Positions 45,001-53,289 of a stretch of 64,000 nucleotides of DNA are shown here, in pieces; the stretch's first letter is position 1; each line of letters begins with the position of its first letter. Below the pieces are notes generated by a model that had not been told where the DNA came from, did not search any database, and saw only the letters and a list, made by a program, of their open reading frames with translations. The translations under genes were made by a program, and so were the position numbers. The stretch is from an uncultured Verrucomicrobiota bacterium (lineage in GTDB: Bacteria > Verrucomicrobiota > Verrucomicrobiia > Limisphaerales > CAIQOK01), in NCBI GenBank assembly GCA_903873415.1, contig CAIQOK010000021.1, positions 62,001 to 126,000 on the forward strand. Reading direction: 5' to 3'.

Positions 45001-46312
45001 CTCCGTTGTTGAAAATGATGCTGTTTCCCGCCTGCAGACTCAGCCGCGCAGCAGCACCCGGATCCGTCAGGGTCCAAATGCCTGCGAGGGTGATGTTGTG
45101 ATCCGCCTGGAGATTGATTTGATAGAGACCGGAATTCAGGGTCGGAACCAGCGAACCTGTCAGGGCGCTGTTGATGAGAAGGTCGTAGGGATCCAGCAAG
45201 AGAGTTCCACCCCGATAGCCCTGTCCGGCGTGGCCGTCGATGCGCGAATGCAATTCGCTGAAGTAGGCAGCCGAAATCTCCGCGCCTCCGGCCTGCCCGC
45301 CCTGTTCGCCGCCGGAAATGTTGAGCACGGAACCGGCCGTGTCCGTGAAACCGCCGCCTGACTTCACTGTGATGGATCCGCCACCGCTTATTCCCTGGCC
45401 AAAACCGCGAGCCGAGAGCAGTGAATCCGCCCCCAGAGTCACCGCATCCGCTGCGATCAGCTCAATCACCCCATTCTGGCTGCGAACGGAGTTGGCCTGT
45501 ATCAAGCCTCCCTGATTCACCACCCTGGCTTGCAGGGCGATCGTTCCGGCATCGGCGACCAACTGTCCTTGGTTATTCACCGCCCCTTGAGGCAGCGTGA
45601 CCTGGGCGGTCAAACCACGCCCGTCCGGCCGTGTCGACAATGAAACCTGCTGCCCGCTATAAAGCCCGATGCTTCCCCCCGGAGCGGTGATGCTGCCGTG
45701 GTTTTGAATGTCTTGGGCGATCAGAAAGGCGGATCCGGCCGATCCAAGGTTGATCTTGCCATAATTCAAGATGCTCGCTGAGGGAGGCAGGGCATTGAAC
45801 TGCCAGGCGCCACCGCTGAAAAGATCCGGAGCCGGAGTGGGAGATGTGGTCATCACAAGTCCTTGGGCATTGAGAACCGCCTGTCCGCCGAGAAAGAAGC
45901 CCGATGGATTCTGCAACACCACCAGGCCGTTGGCGTTCAAGTTTCCAAGGATTTGCGAGGGATTAGGATCATTGATTTGATTCCAAACGACGGACGAGGC
46001 GGACGGCTGCACGAAGGTCGTCGTCTGCCCGGCACCAATATTAAAGCTTTGCCATGCGATCGTAGCCCGGTCGGAGGTCGTGACGGTCAGCTGGTTTCCG
46101 GACGAACTGAAAGCGGCCGTTCCACGCGTGGCCGTTCCGCCTGCGGGATTGGCTGCAGCCTCCGGACAGGGGCCCCATCCGCTCAGTGCAAGGAGAGCGG
46201 CCATGAAAGCGGGCCGGCCAACACTCAACGTGTTCTCAAGCATAAAAACATTTCTGGCTTGAGTTCCCTGCGATTGCGCGCCGGATTTCCCAGCCCGTCG
46301 TGGTGTTTTCAT
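42059..46312 (-). CDS. Two-partner secretion exoprotein (filamentous hemagglutinin-like, TpsA)
   Basis: A 1417-residue exported beta-helix protein. It has a long N-terminal extension and signal region (hydrophobic core AFMAALLALSGW near residues 35-50), as is common for TpsA. The TPS secretion domain follows at about 55-175: RGTAAFSSSGNQLTVTTSD, WQSFNIGAGQTTTF, NQINDPNPSQILGNLNANG and NPSGFFLGG, equivalents of the NPNG-type motifs read by the partner transporter. The rest is Gly/Asn/Ser/Val-rich with GGNVTVTAGGNV-type rungs. The C-terminus is short, charged (SNKKKGKQPG) and carries no toxin-like domain. The transporter gene ends three bases upstream. Likely an adhesin or biofilm matrix protein. 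An ATG at 46243 is an alternative start. Confidence 0.9.
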   Translation of the reverse strand: MKTPRRAGKSGAQSQGTQARNVFMLENTLSVGRPAFMAALLALSGWGPCPEAAANPAGGTATRGTAAFSSSGNQLTVTTSDRATIAWQSFNIGAGQTTTFVQPSASSVVWNQINDPNPSQILGNLNANGLVVLQNPSGFFLGGQAVLNAQGLVMTTSPTPAPDLFSGGAWQFNALPPSASILNYGKINLGSAGSAFLIAQDIQNHGSITAPGGSIGLYSGQQVSLSTRPDGRGLTAQVTLPQGAVNNQGQLVADAGTIALQARVVNQGGLIQANSVRSQNGVIELIAADAVTLGADSLLSARGFGQGISGGGSITVKSGGGFTDTAGSVLNISGGEQGGQAGGAEISAAYFSELHSRIDGHAGQGYRGGTLLLDPYDLLINSALTGSLVPTLNSGLYQINLQADHNITLAGIWTLTDPGAAARLSLQAGNSIIFNNGAGIKAGNNWSVYLKAGPENLLARPDTMRTGGIYLDGNSYVDALNGRVSLWAANEVFINSGAVRTRTGGSIDVTALLGDVNSGVNFYGYTFGRLAAPYYIVNSTRLGGISTAAGGDVTITAGGNVTSYLPLQNNYNEAQYGAGSGAFGSQPGNVTVTAGGNVLGNYVLANGIGTITSGGTIGSASSGGFSLGLIKGTWNINAPEGDIYLQHAFNPNGLFNDKDGMSYAGYHRFNYDAASTLSLRAGGNIEITGIGAPLAPPSAGGGALPILLPPSLKVDAGRDFVLDQNVVLFPSSQGNLNVTTKGNFQSAPGGVFSLCLSESESAQWNPSPVNGLTGTFLPTDHGSSPPSFVDPASPVKVSVGGNMNNVTLYSPKEAQMVVAGNMFNSSLVGQNLQKSDVTSVKVGGSISYSPVYTFTTLDKAIISADPLYPGLWNSIFSLLVDPLLASAFTVSPNATTKELQTAFNQLRALPGSTADSANPGFVYDPATLRLGYHFQMSQYVRSLMEGPLQTVRLDAAGRPVLARGQLALGQDPSRYYFALGTLAFVSPSSIEALYQSSLASWNRDLEVPAGFQIGGPGQLRIDAAAINLGSSRGIISWGVGSGSGAARDYTALNGITQVGASVTVRSASALSMITSTIASVYGGDVDVSAAGQMDLSLGNFAFIPPTGGNIAYGIYTSGHSDVYVSAGQDVNVGSARIGSFNGGNVFVTSLNGNVNAGNGANSALIIPVVYSDLVSGGLVSGTIQSPRPFGSGILALSPAGQYQGGALNSLPGNITVTTPQGDIVSTLGGISQYALNGSVAGGPTVTLIAGSKNPDGTTSHAGNVLLGSGGVVGGTINISAQGNIQGLIVSRQNSTIDAAQSFSGSVLSGGSANLSAGGSVSGTIIGISGVSASAGQGVSADVMGQNVSVNGGASQSTLGTTATATASSQSAAQQASNDSKQVAKNDVAEDDSNKKKGKQPGLVRRVGRVTVILPPKS

Positions 46313-46315
46313 AAA

Positions 46316-48856
46316 TCAGAACTGTGAGGTGAGGGCGAAGTTAAACATAGGCTGTCCCGGTTCGCTGATTGCGGTGCGAAGCAAAGGCCAGGAGAAGAGG
46401 ACTCGCGCATCCCAATGAGAGCCTAGCGATGCAACCCCGCCAAAGCCCACGCCCCACAGCGAGACTTGGGAGTCCCGACCGCGCGGATCAATGAGATAGG
46501 TCTGGGCATAATCCGTGTAGATCGATCCCCGCACGGTGAGGGGAACACCACCCTGCAAAGAGCCGACCCGATGCGGAGGCGTTTTAAGTTCCGTGTTGAT
46601 GCGCCATCCGTTGTCACCAAAAACCTCGCCCTCATGGTAACCCCGCACGCTCGCCACACCTCCTGCGCCGAATTGCTCGTTGCTGATGAGTGGTTCATTC
46701 ACCCACTGTGCATCGGCTCGGGTCGACAGGGACCAGTTGGTATGAATGATGAAATCCCGCGACAAGCTCGGGGTAACCGCGACCCAATGTCCCTGCGATT
46801 TAGAGGAACCGGTGATGGCTTGCAGATCCTGAATCGAGCCGTCATGCCAGGCGTTTCCGCTAATCCCCAGTCCAAAGGTGGTCAGGCCCATCCGATCGCG
46901 CCAGCCGCCATCATAGCGGAGGGATAGGGGCAGATATTCCAAATGCTTGACAGTCACTCCGTTTGCACCCACAGGGGAAGTCACCACGGAAACGTTGATA
47001 TTAGTCAACGGTTTCTGGGGATTCGAATTCGGATCGATCACCTCGCTTCTGAGCGTAAAGAGGTTGGTTTTATGGCTCGCGAGATTGTAGGTCTTATAAT
47101 CCCAACCACCCGAAAAAGTGCCCTGATAATTCTCCGATGCGGACTGCGGCAGGCTGAGTCGCGCCCCGAAGCTATTATTGACCGTGGCATCTTGTTGCTG
47201 GTCCTGCCGGTTCAGGGAGTTGCCATTTGTGTTATACAGCATGCTATCGAAGGTCGTGGACACCCCTGTGTCGATGGTGGATCGACTGGCATAGACATTC
47301 AGTTCTGGGCGTCCTGAGGGAGAAGGCAGTTTGAACTTGCGAGAGGCCTCGTCGTAGCCAAAGGCTCCCGGATTGCTGGCGACCAGCTCCTCAATACCCG
47401 TGGGGGAACCAAAGGGCATTCGGTAGAAAGCGCTGTAATTGACCACCGAGGGGCGGTCATAGAAATGCCAGTCTTGGCCGGATTTGTAGGATTCCGGGGA
47501 AAAACCGTATTGGATGCCGGCGGAGTGTTCCGCCTGCCATAGGTTGTTATATGCCAACGATCCGTTGGCCCGCAGATCGGGAGTTCCAGGTGAGTTTTGA
47601 TTGTTCAGCTCCAGCTTCGAGTGCAGAGGCAACCTGTCCTTCACCTCCAGAGTCAACGCAGTGGTCCCTGGCTCTGTTCCAGGCTCGATCTTGGGATAGA
47701 TCTGCCTGTCTTGATTTGCGTTGGCCCTGTCCAGCCCGCTTTGAAATACCGGTCCCACCAGGACCATGTCCTTGCGCAGACCGGGCAGGGCCCGCATGAC
47801 GTTGTTCGAACTGAAGTGGCGATTGTTCACCACATTGATGTCCGAGAGATGTCCTTCCACCACCCGGATGCGCACGATGCCATCCCCCAGCTTTTGCGCC
47901 GGAAGACTGACCGACACTGTTACAAATCCCTGCTGGCGATAGACCAATTGCAAATCGGTCAACGCCTGGCGGATCAGCTCAAAGCTGGTTTTCGGCCCGA
48001 TAAACGGCCGAAGAACGAGCTCTAGCAGATCGGGCGCCAGCAAGGTGTTTCCGATGACTTCATAGCCTTTGACCGCAAAGGTTTGGACATTGGCTGCGGC
48101 AACAGGATTCGCCGGGGAATTAGGCACCAGACGGGCCCGCCGCTCGGAAGCTTGATGCTCCAGATTTTCGCGCCGGCGGAGCTGGTCCGGGCTTTCCACT
48201 CCCGAGGCAGGCGGGGTGGCGTTAACCAAGTGTCTGGGTTGACGTGAGAGAATTTCCTCACGCCTCCGGGCCAATTCTTCCGCCTCTTTTCTCTGTGCAG
48301 CGGTCTGCGCCGGCACCGGGGCAGCCGACACCGGCGCTGCCGAAACGGATTTGCCATCCCCGCCGTTGATGCTGGAAAGGTTCGGGAAAAAGCGCTTCCC
48401 AGAAATGACAATCTGGGGGAACGCCCCCTCAAACACGTGCATTGTGAGAGTTCCTTTCGAACTCTCCTGATGTCCGATGACGACGCTCACCGCCGGATGG
48501 CCACGCCGCCCATAGTCCAGCTGCAATTCGGCCGCGGCCTGAACAATGTTCTGGAGGGGGACGTTGGATCCGGTGAGCTTGGAGAGGCCTGGGGTCTGGA
48601 AATCGGCCGGAATGCCGGCACCCGCCTTGATGGAGTAGGACTGCACATTGAAGGTTTCCGGGATCAGGTTTTCTGGAGAACCAGCCCCAAGACTCCCAAC
48701 ACTCGGCGCAGCCACGGCTCCGGCAGCCAACAGATGGGTTGCGGTCAGCACTCCCACAAACCCGGCGGCCAGCCTGCGAAAGGGCTTATGGGGCGGCGGA
48801 ACAACCCTTGAGGCCGACATCGGAGGGCATGGGAAACTGGTGTTCATCCGGATCAT
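46316..48856 (-). CDS. Two-partner secretion transporter (ShlB/FhaC family, TpsB) with extra N-terminal module
   Basis: An 846-residue outer-membrane transporter; relatives usually have 550-600. Signal peptide at about 25-50. Residues about 65-145 form a POTRA-like module (YSIKAG ... GRRGHPAVSVVIGHQ...TMHVFEGAFPQIVISGKRFF). A Gln/Glu/Arg-rich linker spans 170-245. The canonical POTRA_2 domain (GYEVIGNTLLAPDLLELVL ... VSVSLPAQKLGDGIVRIRVVEG) is at about 260-340, followed by the second POTRA and a 16-strand barrel with the C-terminal Phe of outer-membrane proteins (FALTSQF). The extra module and linker are unusual. The start is either 48856 or 48847 (MNTSFPCP). It is co-transcribed with the exoprotein gene. 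Confidence 0.92.
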   Translation of the reverse strand: MIRMNTSFPCPPMSASRVVPPPHKPFRRLAAGFVGVLTATHLLAAGAVAAPSVGSLGAGSPENLIPETFNVQSYSIKAGAGIPADFQTPGLSKLTGSNVPLQNIVQAAAELQLDYGRRGHPAVSVVIGHQESSKGTLTMHVFEGAFPQIVISGKRFFPNLSSINGGDGKSVSAAPVSAAPVPAQTAAQRKEAEELARRREEILSRQPRHLVNATPPASGVESPDQLRRRENLEHQASERRARLVPNSPANPVAAANVQTFAVKGYEVIGNTLLAPDLLELVLRPFIGPKTSFELIRQALTDLQLVYRQQGFVTVSVSLPAQKLGDGIVRIRVVEGHLSDINVVNNRHFSSNNVMRALPGLRKDMVLVGPVFQSGLDRANANQDRQIYPKIEPGTEPGTTALTLEVKDRLPLHSKLELNNQNSPGTPDLRANGSLAYNNLWQAEHSAGIQYGFSPESYKSGQDWHFYDRPSVVNYSAFYRMPFGSPTGIEELVASNPGAFGYDEASRKFKLPSPSGRPELNVYASRSTIDTGVSTTFDSMLYNTNGNSLNRQDQQQDATVNNSFGARLSLPQSASENYQGTFSGGWDYKTYNLASHKTNLFTLRSEVIDPNSNPQKPLTNINVSVVTSPVGANGVTVKHLEYLPLSLRYDGGWRDRMGLTTFGLGISGNAWHDGSIQDLQAITGSSKSQGHWVAVTPSLSRDFIIHTNWSLSTRADAQWVNEPLISNEQFGAGGVASVRGYHEGEVFGDNGWRINTELKTPPHRVGSLQGGVPLTVRGSIYTDYAQTYLIDPRGRDSQVSLWGVGFGGVASLGSHWDARVLFSWPLLRTAISEPGQPMFNFALTSQF

Positions 48857-49146
48857 AGGCTGAGGGTGTGATTCTAAAGCGCCCTTTCAGCATCTGTGAA
48901 ACGGCCGTAGAACAATGGCTTGGCGCTTTGCATTCCCATCGTTCATCCCGACTGGCGCCGAATCCGAACAGCGTTTCAAACTCATCATAAAAACGATTTG
49001 CCAACATGTTGTCCCATCGGTAATCCGGTGACCCGCGCGGTTCTCCGCCGGGCCGCCATTCACCCCGAGGTTTATTAAGCAGTCCTCCCGCAGGTCGTTT
49101 TCGATCTGCGGAATCAAATATGGGCACACGTTGCCGGAAAAGTGTT

Positions 49147-49173
49147 ACAATCGCATGACGCCATTGTGACAAT
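49147..49173. promoter_or_regulatory. Candidate operator (inverted repeats)
   Basis: ACAAT at 49147-49151, ATTGT at 49163-49167 and ACAAT at 49169-49173; the last two form a tight palindrome around one base. TTACAAT at 49145-49151 could also act as a -10. It lies between a regulator gene and the divergent operon. Confidence 0.3.
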
Positions 49174-49270
49174 CCCGCAACTTACCTCCCGCGTTGCCGG
49201 TTGCCGAACAGGGCAAGCCCTGAAAGACCGGGTTTTACGCGGATTGAATTTGTTGCCGGCATTTTTCCAA

Positions 49271-49290
49271 ACCGTCACCCAACCGTAACC
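49271..49290 (+). promoter_or_regulatory. Candidate regulator-binding direct repeat
   Basis: ACCGTCACC at 49271-49279 and ACCGTAACC at 49282-49290, period 11 bases (one helical turn), as often bound by AraC or OmpR-type proteins. About 140 bases before the AraC-type start codon. Confidence 0.3.
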
Positions 49291-49427
49291 TTCATCCTTT
49301 AGTGTTTGGGACACGAGCCATGCTCCCAAGTTAGACCGGAGGGATGCGCCCGAGTAGCGGCTCAAGTCATCAATGGTTTTGCGGGAATCACATGTTCCCA
49401 TAGGTCGGGAATGAAGCTTTGAATGCC

Positions 49428-50351
49428 ATGAAACAACGGAATCGCTCCTTTGAGCCCCACCTGGCAACGCAGAAGTTCACGCTGCCTCCGTCGGGAGAAT
49501 GGTCCACCACCTCTTCCAGCTGGCGGCTTTGTCAAATCACAAGCGGCACAGGTTACTGGGTCAACCCGGTCGCAAGCCATCAGCTCGAGTCTGGCACACT
49601 CATGCTGCTTTCAACCAAATCAAAGGGAAGCATCCGCGCCAGTCAACTGGGGGACGGATTGTCCTTTGTCCTGTTCGGCGTGGAACTCTCGAGGCTTACA
49701 GCCTTGCTCACCCTTAGCGAGCTGGACGTCTTCGAACGTCTGGCGGCAGTGGAAAAGAGCCCCCACATCATCCTGCCCCCGCACAGTCCGGCGGCAAGGA
49801 AGATGATAGACCTGCGGCAGAACCCAAACCAGACGGACTGCTGGGTGCGCCTTCAATTGCTGGCGCTCTTTGTCGAGGTCTTCGGCAGCGAACTTCAAAT
49901 CCGGCAGGTCGAGCCGCAGGGTGCGGTGGATGCCCGGGACCGATTGCGCAAGTTCCTCTCCCAAACGCCCGCCAGCGAACTCCTGCACATCAAGTTTTCA
50001 GAATTGGTAAGCCTGACCGGCTGCACTCAGCGTCACTTCAGCCGTGTTTTCCGGGAGGTGGTGGGAATGTCTTTCCGCGACAAGCACACCGAACTGCGTC
50101 TCCAAAGGGCGCTTGAACTTCTCGCCGGCACCCGCATCAAAGTCGTCGATGTGGCTATGGAAAGCGGATTCCCTTCGTTGAGTCTATTCAATTTGATGTT
50201 CAAGCGCCGCTTTGGGATCACCCCCGGAAAATGGCGCGAGAATAAATGCCCAGACAATCAAACACATCCCGCCCGGCCCAGGTCGGTGGCGGGATCTTTG
50301 AAATTGGAGTCCACGACCCCGCCGGGCCGGAGATCGCGCATGCCAAAATAG
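49428..50351 (+). CDS. AraC-family transcriptional regulator
   Basis: 307 residues from the ATG at 49428 (a TTG at 49419 lies just ahead in frame). The N-terminal part, about 1-170, looks like a cupin-type sensor (GTGYWVNPVASHQLESGTLMLLSTK). The C-terminal AraC DNA-binding domain at about 180-280 has both helix-turn-helix units: FSELVSLTGCTQRHFSRVFREVVGMSFRD and IKVVDVAMESGFPSLSLFNLMFKRRFGITPGKWR. The last 30 residues are a Pro/Arg-rich tail. It is divergent from the two-partner secretion operon and upstream of the exbB operon, so either could be its target. Confidence 0.93.
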   Translation: MKQRNRSFEPHLATQKFTLPPSGEWSTTSSSWRLCQITSGTGYWVNPVASHQLESGTLMLLSTKSKGSIRASQLGDGLSFVLFGVELSRLTALLTLSELDVFERLAAVEKSPHIILPPHSPAARKMIDLRQNPNQTDCWVRLQLLALFVEVFGSELQIRQVEPQGAVDARDRLRKFLSQTPASELLHIKFSELVSLTGCTQRHFSRVFREVVGMSFRDKHTELRLQRALELLAGTRIKVVDVAMESGFPSLSLFNLMFKRRFGITPGKWRENKCPDNQTHPARPRSVAGSLKLESTTPPGRRSRMPK

Positions 50352-50697
50352 TCATGGCGATCGTCAGCCCTTTGCCCGATGCGGGGTGTTGACCCTCCAT
50401 TGACTTAGTCAGGCGGTTGATCTAGCCCAAAGCCGGCGCTTTTCATCGGCATCATCTTGTCACTCATTCGTAACACTTAATCGCTCCGGGTTCCGCTAAG
50501 ATGGGTGGAAAGAATCGAGCTCATGCTCAACCTGAAATCAAAGACAACGGGTGCCGGTCGCGTTGGAGTTGTGAACTGCAGCTCCGACAGTATTGTGCTG
50601 TTGAAATCCATCGGACCGGTCATGGCACACTTTAAATCCGTATGCCTGCCGAACTCATCGCTTGGATGATCCTATTCACATCAACCATTCTCAAATC
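50352..50697. other. Intergenic region upstream of exbB
   Basis: 346 bases. A 48-codon open frame at 50523-50669 (ATG to TGA) is present but has no supporting feature. No clear -35/-10 pair was found. The promoter of the exbB operon is expected here. Confidence 0.5.
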
Positions 50698-51576
50698 ATG
50701 ATTCACTCATTAATCACCCCTGTTCTGGCCAGCGGCGCGCTCAAATTCGCTTTCGAAAAGGCCACAGTAGAAGGCAAACTCACCATCAGTGCATTGGCCA
50801 TCCTTTCCGTGTTCAGTTGGACGGTGATGATTGGCAAAGGCCGGCAGCTCTATCGGGCGGGCAAGGCCAGTAAAAAGTTTTTCGCCGCCTACCGGGCCAC
50901 TCGTGATCCGCTGGAGATCGCCAAGAAGGGAATGAACTTCGACGGATCGCCCGCCTTCGACGTGTATTATACCGGTGCCGAGGAACTGGAGTATCAGTTG
51001 AAGAACAACCCCGTCGACCTCTCCAAGGTGAAGGTCGCGCCGCCTAGCGCCGGCAAAACCGCAACTGGAGCCGAGGACGATACCCTTGCCCACGAAATCA
51101 CCATTAAAATCAGTTCCGGATCCTTTGACTCCGTTCGCGGGGCTTTGGAACGGGCGTGCAGTTCCCAGGCGCTCGTGTTGGAAAAGGGGATGATCGTTCT
51201 TTCCACAGCGGTGGCCGGCGGGCCGTTTATCGGCCTGCTCGGCACCGTCTGGGGTGTGATGGAAACATTTTCGGGCATAGCCAAGGCGGCGTCGGCCAGC
51301 CTCACGGCCATGGCTCCGGGCGTGGCCGGTGCGCTCATCGCCACCGTGGTGGGGTTGTTCGTCGCCATCCCGGCCATGTTCGCCTATAATTTCATGGTGA
51401 CCACCATCCGTTCGATCACCCAGGAACTGGACTCCTTTGCAAGTGAATACGCCACCTCCTTGGAACATAAATACGTCGACAACCGTCGACTGGCCGATGA
51501 AATCCGCGAGGCGCTGCTGGAATCCCGCAGCCACGAGGCCCAGCCCAGAAAACAGGTGTCAGCCATGGTGAACTAG
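50698..51576 (+). CDS. exbB: MotA/TolQ/ExbB proton channel family protein
   Basis: 292 residues from the ATG at 50698; a TTG at 50662 would add 12 residues. Membrane helices are at about 20-42 (LTISALAILSVFSWTVMIG), 175-200 (STAVAGGPFIGLLGTVWGVM) and 215-245 (APGVAGALIATVVGLFVAIPAMFAYN). The family signature GLLGTVWGVMETF is intact. The cytoplasmic loop between helices 1 and 2 includes GALERACSSQALVLEKGM. ExbB with ExbD converts the proton gradient into TonB movement to energise outer-membrane transport. It is first in the exbB-exbD-tonB-exbD operon. Confidence 0.93.
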   Translation: MIHSLITPVLASGALKFAFEKATVEGKLTISALAILSVFSWTVMIGKGRQLYRAGKASKKFFAAYRATRDPLEIAKKGMNFDGSPAFDVYYTGAEELEYQLKNNPVDLSKVKVAPPSAGKTATGAEDDTLAHEITIKISSGSFDSVRGALERACSSQALVLEKGMIVLSTAVAGGPFIGLLGTVWGVMETFSGIAKAASASLTAMAPGVAGALIATVVGLFVAIPAMFAYNFMVTTIRSITQELDSFASEYATSLEHKYVDNRRLADEIREALLESRSHEAQPRKQVSAMVN

Positions 51577-51594
51577 CGCGCAAAGCGGTGTCGC

Positions 51595-52023
51595 ATGAAA
51601 AAGTGCTCTGCAAGTCATCATCACGCGCTGGCGGAATTGAATATCACCCCGCTGCTCGATTTGGCCTTCGTGCTGCTGGTGATTTTCATCATCACAACCA
51701 CCCCGGTGGTGAACGATCTGGAAATCAGCCTCCCCGAGGCTGCCAAACGGCCGAAAGAACCAAAATCCAAAGTCCACTACGTCACCGTCGGCAACAACGG
51801 AACCATCTACCTCGACCGCGGTCCGGTGGATTTGTCCTCCCTGCAGGCCCAAGTGGCAGCCCTGCGAGTGGACGACCCGGACCTGAATATCGTCATCCGG
51901 GGCGCCGCGCGCGCTAAGTATCAAAACATCGTGGGAGTGATGGATATGCTGCAGCAGGCCAATGTGGGCAAAGTCAATCTGGCAACTGAGGCCTTTGCGG
52001 AAGTAAAAACCGGCAAGGAGTAA
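51595..52023 (+). CDS. exbD: ExbD/TolR family biopolymer transport protein (first copy)
   Basis: A 142-residue protein with a short N-terminus, the signature ALAELNITPLLDLAFVLLVIF (residues about 10-30), where the Asp in the membrane helix is the proton-carrying residue, and a periplasmic domain with VGNNGTIYLDRGPV and PDLNIVIRGAARAKYQNI. It begins 18 bases after exbB and is followed by the tonB-like gene three bases after its stop. It works with ExbB as the stator of the TonB motor. Confidence 0.92.
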   Translation: MKKCSASHHHALAELNITPLLDLAFVLLVIFIITTTPVVNDLEISLPEAAKRPKEPKSKVHYVTVGNNGTIYLDRGPVDLSSLQAQVAALRVDDPDLNIVIRGAARAKYQNIVGVMDMLQQANVGKVNLATEAFAEVKTGKE

Positions 52024-52026
52024 GCT

Positions 52027-52710
52027 ATGATTCAAAAACGTAAGAAATCAGGGTCTTCACGGGCCAATCTGGTCTGGTCCGTCGTTTTTCATGCGGTGCT
52101 GATTGTCGCCGCTTTCTTTCTGGCTGCCAAAGGAGGCTTGATCCCCCCTAAATTCCTCCCGATCACCATGTTGAAACCGGAGGAGAAAAAGATCGAACCC
52201 GCCAAACCCAAGGCCCCGGAGCCGAAGGTGGAAACCGCCAAAGCACCCGAGCCCCCAAAAACCGCATCCATCCCGCAGCCCAAGTTGGAAACCGCAGCTC
52301 CTCCGCCCGCCGATGCGGCACCCTCCGTCGCCCCGGCGGCCGCTGTCCTGCCCGATTTGGATTTTGGCGATGGCGCCAAGGAGGTGGTCTCTGCTTCGGA
52401 TCCCAACACGATTTACAAGTCCGTGGTGGAGCAGGCGCTGCGCTCGCACTGGCATCGGCCTGAAGACGTGGCTGATGATAGCTTCACGGCCCAGGTGCAA
52501 CTCAGTGTGGACAGCTCGGGAGCCCTGCTGGGCAGCACCTGGCTGAAGGGTTCAGGTGATCCCCGCTGGGATGCGTCTGTCAAGACCGCCCTTGCGCAAA
52601 CCAAGACCATCAGTCGCCCGCCTCCCAAAGGATTTCCCTCCACCTTCGTGGTGAAATTCGACGTGGAGCGCGTGGAAAGTGCCGACACTCTTCAGTTGAG
52701 CCTCCAGTGA
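52027..52710 (+). CDS. TonB-like energy transducer
   Basis: 227 residues. One membrane helix at about 15-35 (VWSVVFHAVLIVAAFFLAAK), a Pro/Lys/Glu/Ala-rich periplasmic spacer at about 45-110 with KPKAPEPKVE repeats, and a C-terminal TonB/TolA-type domain at about 125-220 with YKSVVEQALRSHWHRPE, VQLSVDSSGALLGSTWLKGSGDPRWDASV and FVVKFDVERV. AGGAG lies six bases before the ATG and overlaps the end of exbD. TonB transmits energy to outer-membrane receptors; the C-terminal domain leans towards the TolA/TonB_2 type. The last four bases overlap the next gene. Confidence 0.88.
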   Translation: MIQKRKKSGSSRANLVWSVVFHAVLIVAAFFLAAKGGLIPPKFLPITMLKPEEKKIEPAKPKAPEPKVETAKAPEPPKTASIPQPKLETAAPPPADAAPSVAPAAAVLPDLDFGDGAKEVVSASDPNTIYKSVVEQALRSHWHRPEDVADDSFTAQVQLSVDSSGALLGSTWLKGSGDPRWDASVKTALAQTKTISRPPPKGFPSTFVVKFDVERVESADTLQLSLQ

Positions 52711-53120
52711 AAAAGACCTCCAAAAGCCAGCACAGCACGCTCAACGAGCTGAATATCACCCCGCTCCTTGACCTCGCTTTTGTACTGCTAGTCATCTTCA
52801 TCATCACCACCCCCCAGCTCTCAAACGACCTGGAGATGAATCTTCCTTCGCCCAAGAAAAACTCGCCTCCGGTCAAGCCGCCGAAGATCAACCGCATCCG
52901 GGTGGACACCGCAGGGCATATCCAGCTCAACGGACAGGCCATGGAGCTGCCGGCTCTGCGGGACACGTTGAGCGCCATCAAGGCCAGCGACGGCACCGAA
53001 ACGGCAGTGGTGGTTCTCGGGGCGGCGGATGTGGACTACCAACGCGTCATCAGCGTGCTTGATATTATTCAGCAGCTGGACATCACCAAAGTCGGCCTCT
53101 CCACAGCCACGGTGAATTGA
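52707..53120 (+). CDS. exbD: ExbD/TolR family biopolymer transport protein (second copy)
   Basis: 137 residues from a GTG at 52707 that overlaps the TGA of the tonB-like gene (GTGA), a clear coupling. It has the same signature as the first copy (STLNELNITPLLDLAFVLLVIFIITTP) but a different periplasmic domain (INRIRVDTAGHIQLNGQAM, AVVVLGAADVDYQRVISVLDIIQQL). The two ExbD-like proteins share the membrane segment almost exactly and may form a mixed dimer inside the ExbB ring. Confidence 0.92.
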   Translation: MKKTSKSQHSTLNELNITPLLDLAFVLLVIFIITTPQLSNDLEMNLPSPKKNSPPVKPPKINRIRVDTAGHIQLNGQAMELPALRDTLSAIKASDGTETAVVVLGAADVDYQRVISVLDIIQQLDITKVGLSTATVN

Positions 53121-53289
53121 TGGGGAACCTTCGGAGGGCCGGGATGCTGGGAGGGCGCCTTTCGCAGGCGGATGCCCCTGATCCCAACGCCCCCGGTTCC
53201 GGTGGAAAGCGGGTTTTTGAATTGGTCCCCAAGGTTTCCAACCCCACCTGTCACTCACCACTTGAACATCAGGTGCCCTGGTGCGGGAA

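Larger units (their letters stand above)
48857..49427. other. Divergent control region between the TPS operon and the AraC-type gene
   Basis: 571 bases. It contains the inverted sequence ACAAT-N11-ATTGT-N1-ACAAT at 49147-49173 and a direct repeat ACCGT(C/A)ACC with an 11-base period at 49271-49290. Both are plausible operator-like signals for the adjacent regulator. No gene is visible. Confidence 0.5.

Noticed and set aside
42059-46312. Exoprotein considered as a contact-dependent inhibition toxin (CdiA)
   Set aside because: There is no C-terminal toxin domain, no VENN-type motif, and no small immunity gene downstream.
50523-50669. 48-codon open frame upstream of exbB
   Set aside because: No ribosome binding site or conserved feature; kept only as a note for the intergenic region.
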